A DNA stretch of 57,927 nt, taken from the NCBI GenBank assembly GCA_029210265.1, contig JARGNP010000015.1, positions 1-57,927 on the forward strand. The letters are read 5' to 3'. This DNA is from Legionellaceae bacterium (GTDB taxonomy: Bacteria; Pseudomonadota; Gammaproteobacteria; Legionellales; Legionellaceae). Positions 57,874 through 57,927 of this stretch are shown here, piece after piece (positions within the stretch are counted from its first letter, which is position 1; each line of letters starts with the position of its first letter). The position numbers and the translations under genes were made by a program. The notes under the pieces are model-generated. The model did not search any database. It saw only the letters and a list, made by a program, of their open reading frames with translations, and was not told the origin of the DNA.

Positions 57874-57927
57874 TGTTCTGGTCTAATTGAATTGGACACT
57901 TTTGTTAGAGAAAATATACATACTAAC
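57874..57927. mobile_element. IS3-like element end at right window edge
   Basis: TGTTCTGGTCTAATTGAATT begins at 57874, the inverted counterpart of the tip at 24-54. It is preceded by AAC (57871-57873), matching AAC at 55-57. This is compatible with one element lying across the join of a circular plasmid, with an AAC target duplication, although only 108 bases of it would then be present. Confidence 0.5.

Noticed and set aside
1-57927. tRNA or rRNA genes
   Set aside because: No cloverleaf-type or rRNA-like sequence was recognised by eye on either strand; a tRNA scan would be decisive.

Overview
The window reads as a conjugative plasmid, or most of one, from a Legionella-like gammaproteobacterium. 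The evidence is a complete F-type transfer operon, a ParA/ParB/RepA replication module with iterons, tandem CsrA paralogues beside a repressor/HTH pair (a layout known from Legionella mobile elements), a eukaryotic-like leucine-rich-repeat protein with an F-box-like motif, and low GC. The transfer genes look more GC-rich than the AT-rich cargo around them. Both window ends carry the inward-facing terminus of the same IS3-like element, each flanked by AAC, which suggests a circular molecule cut inside that element. The host genus is an inference.

Layout. (1) 0-1.1 kb: a small TraC-like leading-region gene, a candidate oriT and a TraM-like gene. (2) 1.2-7.8 kb: cargo, namely ArsC-type reductase, HtpX protease, a serine recombinase, a HigBA-like toxin-antitoxin pair, an unusual operon (55-aa peptide, DUF6875-like protein, ABC exporter with a very compact ATPase domain) and a divergent GNAT gene. 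(3) 7.8-32.5 kb: F-type transfer genes on the minus strand, transcribed in the order traT, traA, L, E, K, B, V, C, trbI, W, U, trbC, N, F, trbB, H, G, two paralogous membrane proteins in the place of traS, then traD and traI. (4) 32.5-34.9 kb: two csrA paralogues, a winged-helix protein and a divergent S24-type repressor. (5) 34.9-37.3 kb: a two-gene unit of a YhhQ/VUT-family transporter with a long C-terminal extension and a TIM-barrel-like protein. (6) 37.4-42.6 kb: RHH protein, ParB, ParA, RepA, parS-like palindromes, a large iteron origin and a second replication-type HTH protein. (7) 42.9-46.5 kb: two coiled-coil membrane proteins and the LRR/F-box-like protein. (8) 46.5-52.5 kb: an insertion-element graveyard with an ISKra4-like IS, an IS200-like IS, several orphan terminal repeats, a broken gene and a triosephosphate-isomerase homologue lacking its catalytic Glu. 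(9) 52.5-57.9 kb: NhaA, decayed Tn3 transposase ends next to HD-GYP and GGDEF genes, a resolvase and an AlbA_2/Schlafen-type regulator.

How it works together: TraM and TraI would act at oriT, TraD couples the relaxosome to the F-type channel and pilus, and TraT plus possibly the traG-traD pair limit redundant transfer. The CsrA/repressor module probably controls transfer, while Rep, Par, HigBA and the resolvases maintain the plasmid. The best candidates for an undescribed system are the 55-aa peptide/DUF6875/mini-ABC operon at 4.7-7.1 kb and the VUT-transporter/TIM-barrel pair at 34.9-37.3 kb. All assignments are from reading the sequence; no database search was run.
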